A DNA stretch of 64,000 bases from Diadema setosum (lineage: Eukaryota > Echinodermata > Echinoidea > Diadematoida > Diadematidae): the NCBI GenBank assembly GCA_033980235.1, contig CM067067.1, positions 16,858,739-16,922,738 of the forward strand, in the 5' to 3' direction. Positions 61,801 to 64,000 of this stretch are shown piece by piece (the first letter of the stretch is position 1; each line of letters begins with the position of its first letter). Both the position numbers and the translations under genes were made by a program. Below the pieces are notes generated by a model that was given only the letters and a program-made list of their open reading frames with translations, searched no databases and had not been told where the DNA came from.

Positions 61801-64000
61801 ACACACGGACGGACACACGGACACACACACGTACGGAGCCCGTTTCATAGTCCCCTGCTCGAACTCGTTCGGCAGGGACAACTATGCAACTGACTTCTTA
61901 GATTTTCATTAAATTGACTTGAAACAATTAATCAACCATACTTCTGTGGCAACTAAAGGAAAAAAACTGAGAAAGAAACTTCGGCGCTGAACAATGTTGA
62001 TATCGTATACACTATTAACGATTATCAGTAGCAAGCTAGCTGCCACGGATACACAAGGAGGAGCTCTGACGATTACTACAAAGTACATCATCCTTACCAC
62101 CTCATCTCCCAAAGCAGCCCTCCTCCTCGTTGCTGTCTTGAGTGTCATCTTTAGCTCCTCCCTTCCACCCTCCACTTTGCCCTCGTCGGTCTCTTTGCAT
62201 ACCTCGGGCTTCTTCACAATCTCCACTATCTCCTTGCTCTCCCGGGCAGGAGACACCTCCTCGTTCGATGCCGGCGTGGCCACATTCACCTCTGAGGACG
62301 CATTGGCAGGCTGGGCGGCAATCGGAGACGATATGGCGGGCTGCGCTGGTTGGGAGCGGGGAGAGATGGGGTTTGACTTGGACTGGGGTGGGGTCTTGGG
62401 AATCGGGTTCGGCGATGTCGGGAGGGAGCTGCTGAACTTGGGCGAGGTGACAGTGAGCTGGCTGACAGCGGGATCCGAGCTGCGATGGTTGACCACCCGA
62501 CCTGCCTGGGCCTCCGTACGGGCCACCTGGGCCCGCTGAGAAATGGTGTACTGCAGGTAGCAGGCACTGCTGCAGAAGACCATGTTCTGGTCACTTGAAC
62601 TGGTGGACTTGCGAACACCTTCCCCAACAACCAGGACATCACAGTGTCTACAGAAGTGAAGCTTGGGATCATCCAAGGCGCCACTCCCAGACGAGGACTT
62701 CAAAGTAGCCTTTGCTGGGACCACAGGAGTGGCTGAGGCTGTCGTTTTGGCAAATTTCTCTGGAGATATCTTCACAGCGACTTCTACAGCAGCAAAGAAA
62801 ATAGTTTTGGATGTAAAACAGTAAAGATACATTGAAATGATTAACGCAATATGCTTCTAGAAACTTAAATTCCAGACAAATCCTACCGAAGAGTTATGCA
62901 TCAGTATGGTAAGTTATCCATTCGGAAACTTTGAATTTCAGCACAGTGCTTTTTGCCCATCGACTGTTCCCTACATCAATGCCACAATAAATAGTTATGT
63001 ATCCCATGTACTACAATAATCTGAGAACAGAGAAAACAAAGATCATCCAAACAAAAAATTTATATTTCTTGTGCACTGTCTCCATGGGACATGATTAAAT
63101 AATGGCGCGAGTGGTCAGTTTCACCTGACAGATTCAAAGAGCTGTATGGACACATTGTTTGAACATAGATTTCTGATAGAGAGAAAAGAAACAAACAGAA
63201 AGACAGCAAAAACTCACCAGCAGGGGTGGTAGGACTCGGCGTCCACTTTCCATGCCTCTCCTTCTGTCCGGCCTCGTTGACCACTTCAAAATTGACCGGC
63301 TCCTTGATGCCGAGCAGCTTGGAGAAGGCGGAGAGGACGCCCTGGACGTTGTGTGTCACCTCCGGCATGAGGGACAGGGTCACAGATGTCATGGCACTGC
63401 TGTTTCCGAGTGTCAGCGGACCTTCAGCTATTCCAATGAAATCATTGAACTTCAGGTCAGTTTTTAAGATGTACAACACCCTTTTGTGTTATTCAACTAG
63501 TCTAAAGCTTGGCCTGACACTCTGCATAGAATATTTCTTACTTAAGTCTTGTTGATACCTGTGCAACTTCTTGCACAAGGAAACTGCAAGTATATCAACT
63601 CACAGCAATTACTATGATCTTGACTTTCTTGACCTAAATTTCTGTTCAGGCCTGTGATATCAATTTGCCATTCTTCATTACTGTGTGTTATTGAAACTGT
63701 TGGAAACTATTGAAATACTCAGCTTTTGGTATTTTTGCTCTTTCAATCAAATATCAGTGTTCACAAGCAGATGCATGTATATGTGCCCAGATTAGGGTTA
63801 AGGAATTTAAGGAGTTTGGGTTGCCTACAATGAGTTCTCACTTGTCAAAAAACACTCACAATTAAAACCACCTGTTAGGTCTGCGACCAGTAATGAGGGG
63901 TCGCATGGCTTTGGGTCGACATACCTTTCCTGGGCGTTGGCTTGATGATGGCAATGGTGGGTGAGCCTGATCTCCTCTGGTCAGCCAGGACCTGCTCCAC
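52730..64000 (-). CDS. KMT2C/KMT2D: KMT2C/KMT2D-type histone H3 lysine-4 methyltransferase, C-terminal part (14 exons, 5' end outside the window)
   Basis: The spliced exons are 63925-64000 (partial), 63218-63427, 62098-62783, 60914-61015, 60041-60150, 59578-59821, 58498-58610, 57843-57963, 57065-57227, 56395-56531, 55696-55826, 55130-55298, 54041-54343 and 52730-52822. They total 2658 bases, 885 residues and a stop. Domains in order: a Cys pair segment [18 protein letters not shown], a conserved basic Trp patch, an extended PHD finger, FYRN, FYRC, the WIN motif GCARAEP, SET with NHSCNPNC, and post-[16 protein letters not shown]. This order, with a SET domain at the very C-terminus, defines MLL3/MLL4 (Trr) enzymes. 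The family mono-methylates H3K4 at enhancers within the WDR5-RBBP5-ASH2L-DPY30/UTX COMPASS complex in the nucleus. Invertebrates usually have one gene pre-dating the vertebrate C/D split. All catalytic motifs look intact. Confidence 0.95.
53150..53745 (+). repeat. Four-unit tandem repeat, period about 156 bp, in the last KMT2C/D intron
   Basis: Each unit contains TGACCTTTGACCTTGTG or a variant, CCTTCAACTC, AAGTTTGGTCACAAACGGA and AAAAGTTATGAGCCATAATC. The TGACCTTTGACCT cores at 53317 and 53475 are perfect; those at 53161 and 53630 are variant. Confidence 0.85.
53776..53972. mobile_element. Nested inverted-repeat element in the last KMT2C/D intron
   Basis: The inner arms GGGGGCATTTCATGAAGCAT (53797) and ATGCTTCATGAAATGCCCCC (ending about 53934) lie inside the outer arms CACACTGGCAAAAC and GTTTTGCCAGTGTG. 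The structure is non-coding and MITE-like. It ends about 70 bp from the SET exon. Confidence 0.72.
54041..54343 (-). CDS. KMT2C/KMT2D: KMT2C/D exon, SET catalytic core
   Basis: Acceptor TTTAAACAG|GGC and donor GAAGAG|GTGAGG, phase 0-0, 101 codons. It encodes [47 protein letters not shown] and [19 protein letters not shown] supplies the AdoMet pocket and pseudoknot; the motif is intact. Confidence 0.97.
55130..55298 (-). CDS. KMT2C/KMT2D: KMT2C/D exon, pre-SET linker and start of SET
   Basis: Acceptor GTTTTGCAG|A and donor ATCCAG|GTGCGG. It encodes [20 protein letters not shown] and [10 protein letters not shown]. The latter is the first strand of the SET domain. Confidence 0.94.
55696..55826 (-). 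CDS. KMT2C/KMT2D: KMT2C/D exon with WDR5-interacting (WIN) motif
   Basis: Acceptor CCCCACAG|CTT and donor CAAGAG|GTAAGC. It encodes [20 protein letters not shown] and then GCARAEP. The arginine of the A-R-A-E core is the residue that inserts into WDR5 in MLL-family proteins. Confidence 0.93.
56395..56531 (-). CDS. KMT2C/KMT2D: KMT2C/D exon, second part of FYRC
   Basis: Acceptor CTCTGCTAG|AT and donor GAGTCG|GTTAGT. It encodes [19 protein letters not shown] and [18 protein letters not shown], a clear FYRC match. Confidence 0.93.
57065..57227 (-). CDS. KMT2C/KMT2D: KMT2C/D exon, first part of FYRC
   Basis: Acceptor CTCTCACCAG|GTC and donor AGGA|GTGAGT, phase 0 to 1, 54 codons and one base. 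It encodes [20 protein letters not shown] and [12 protein letters not shown], matching the junction of FYRN and FYRC in MLL3/4. Confidence 0.93.
57843..57963 (-). CDS. KMT2C/KMT2D: KMT2C/D exon, FYRN domain
   Basis: Acceptor GTGCTCAG|C and donor CCA|GTAAGT. It encodes [20 protein letters not shown] and HSLTSIYP, a recognisable FYRN domain. In MLL proteins FYRN pairs with FYRC into one fold. Confidence 0.92.
58498..58610 (-). CDS. KMT2C/KMT2D: KMT2C/D exon, end of ePHD and approach to FYRN
   Basis: Acceptor CTCCAACAG|ACA and donor GCAAG|GTATGT, phase 0 to 2. It encodes MMCPLHAPS, the last zinc ligands, and [17 protein letters not shown]. Confidence 0.92.
59578..59821 (-). CDS. KMT2C/KMT2D: KMT2C/D exon, extended PHD finger core
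   Basis: Acceptor TTTCCCCCAG|A and donor GACAAG|GTTTGT. It encodes [31 protein letters not shown] and [18 protein letters not shown]. These are the H, C and H ligands of an extended PHD, the type that binds histone H4 in MLL4. Conservation is very high. Confidence 0.95.
60041..60150 (-). CDS. KMT2C/KMT2D: KMT2C/D exon, start of extended PHD finger
   Basis: Acceptor CACACAG|CTG and donor GCCAG|GTACAG, phase 0 to 2. It encodes [12 protein letters not shown] and [17 protein letters not shown], the first zinc-binding cysteine pair of the ePHD domain. Confidence 0.9.
60914..61015 (-). CDS. KMT2C/KMT2D: KMT2C/D exon, conserved basic tryptophan patch
   Basis: Acceptor TTATTGCAG|CCT and donor GACCAG|GTTTGT, phase 0-0, 34 codons. 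It encodes [14 protein letters not shown] and PPSDQDID, matching the PLNKKW...KW region just before the extended PHD of MLL3/4. It is too short to stand out as an isolated ORF. Confidence 0.88.
61181..61382 (-). mobile_element. Degenerate tRNA-derived SINE in a KMT2C/D intron
   Basis: On the minus strand a B-box-like GAGTTCAAATCCTGC is followed by GTAAGTGCC, TGTACAAATGGGTTCTG and GTGCCCTCTGGAAGAC. This is the same order of blocks as in the SINE at 8176. No clear A box remains. Confidence 0.5.
61430..61835 (+). repeat. Two-unit tandem repeat with AGGTCAAAGGTCA sites, then an (ACGG/CACA)n tract
   Basis: TAGCA(A)AATGTACAATATAGGT and AAGCAAACGGAATCAAAAT recur at about 61433 and 61590. AGGTCAAAGGTCA occurs at 61470-61482 and 61628-61640. 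A tract of GGACGGAC and ACACGG follows at 61757-61835. Confidence 0.8.
62098..62783 (-). CDS. KMT2C/KMT2D: KMT2C/D large exon with CRHCD / VFCSSAC Cys segment
   Basis: Acceptor TGCTGTAG|AA and donor GAGGTG|GTAAGG, 228 codons plus the split codon. It carries [18 protein letters not shown] and [11 protein letters not shown], the paired-cysteine region found upstream of the extended PHD in MLL3/4, then a long Ser/Pro/Ala-rich linker. GAG|GTGGTA three bases earlier is an alternative donor in the same phase. Confidence 0.88.
63218..63427 (-). CDS. KMT2C/KMT2D: KMT2C/D exon, linker region
   Basis: Acceptor GGAATAG|CT and donor TGCTG|GTGAGT, phase 1-1, 70 codons. It encodes a segment including [20 protein letters not shown] see no named domain. 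The sequence is GC-richer than the flanking introns and in frame with both neighbours. Confidence 0.82.
63925..64000 (-). CDS. KMT2C/KMT2D: KMT2C/D exon (partial, cut by window edge)
   Basis: Open in the frame that joins the next exon at phase 1. It encodes [20 protein letters not shown] and a short basic tail, with donor AGGAAAG|GTATGT. Only its strand, phase and position tie it to the gene; this linker region is poorly conserved. Confidence 0.75.

Noticed and set aside
61994..62539. Plus-strand ORF of 181 codons
   Set aside because: Antisense shadow of the large KMT2C/D exon.

Overview
The window is intron-rich, AT-rich animal DNA. It is full of microsatellites, foldback (MITE-like) repeats and tRNA-derived SINEs. 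Gene content and repeat types fit a marine invertebrate deuterostome, most likely an echinoderm; that placement is inference. I recognise two protein-coding genes, both on the minus strand.

Gene 1 (31057 down to 5436, 3' end not found) encodes a secreted modular protein. A signal-peptide exon sits behind a TATA box. After a 19.4-kb first intron come four copies of a roughly 105-residue, four-cysteine module that I cannot assign to a named family, with one Kazal domain between modules 1 and 2. Every module and the Kazal domain are bounded by phase-1 introns, the classic exon-shuffling arrangement. Introns inside the modules sit at three different places.

Gene 2 (64000 down to 52730, 5' end outside the window) is the C-terminal third or less of a KMT2C/KMT2D-type (MLL3/4, Trr) histone H3K4 methyltransferase. 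Fourteen exons encode 885 residues: a conserved Cys-His segment, extended PHD finger, FYRN, FYRC, WDR5-interacting (WIN) motif, SET and post-SET. All splice phases join without conflict. A long AT-rich 3' UTR probably follows.

Layout: 1-5435, duplicated repeat and simple sequence, no gene recognised. 5436-11581, exons 2-9 of gene 1. 11582-30987, its intron 1, rich in foldback elements. 30988-31303, first exon and promoter. 31304-48930, intergenic repeats with two weak candidate first exons. 48930-52729, probable KMT2 3' UTR. 52730-64000, KMT2 exons.

The most striking observation is a set of six ultra-short palindromes (11-28 bp), each flanked by a perfect 7-bp direct repeat. They fall into two sequence families (CAGGGAGG... 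and CATGG...). They look like the smallest conceivable mobile-element insertions, or stumps left by longer elements.
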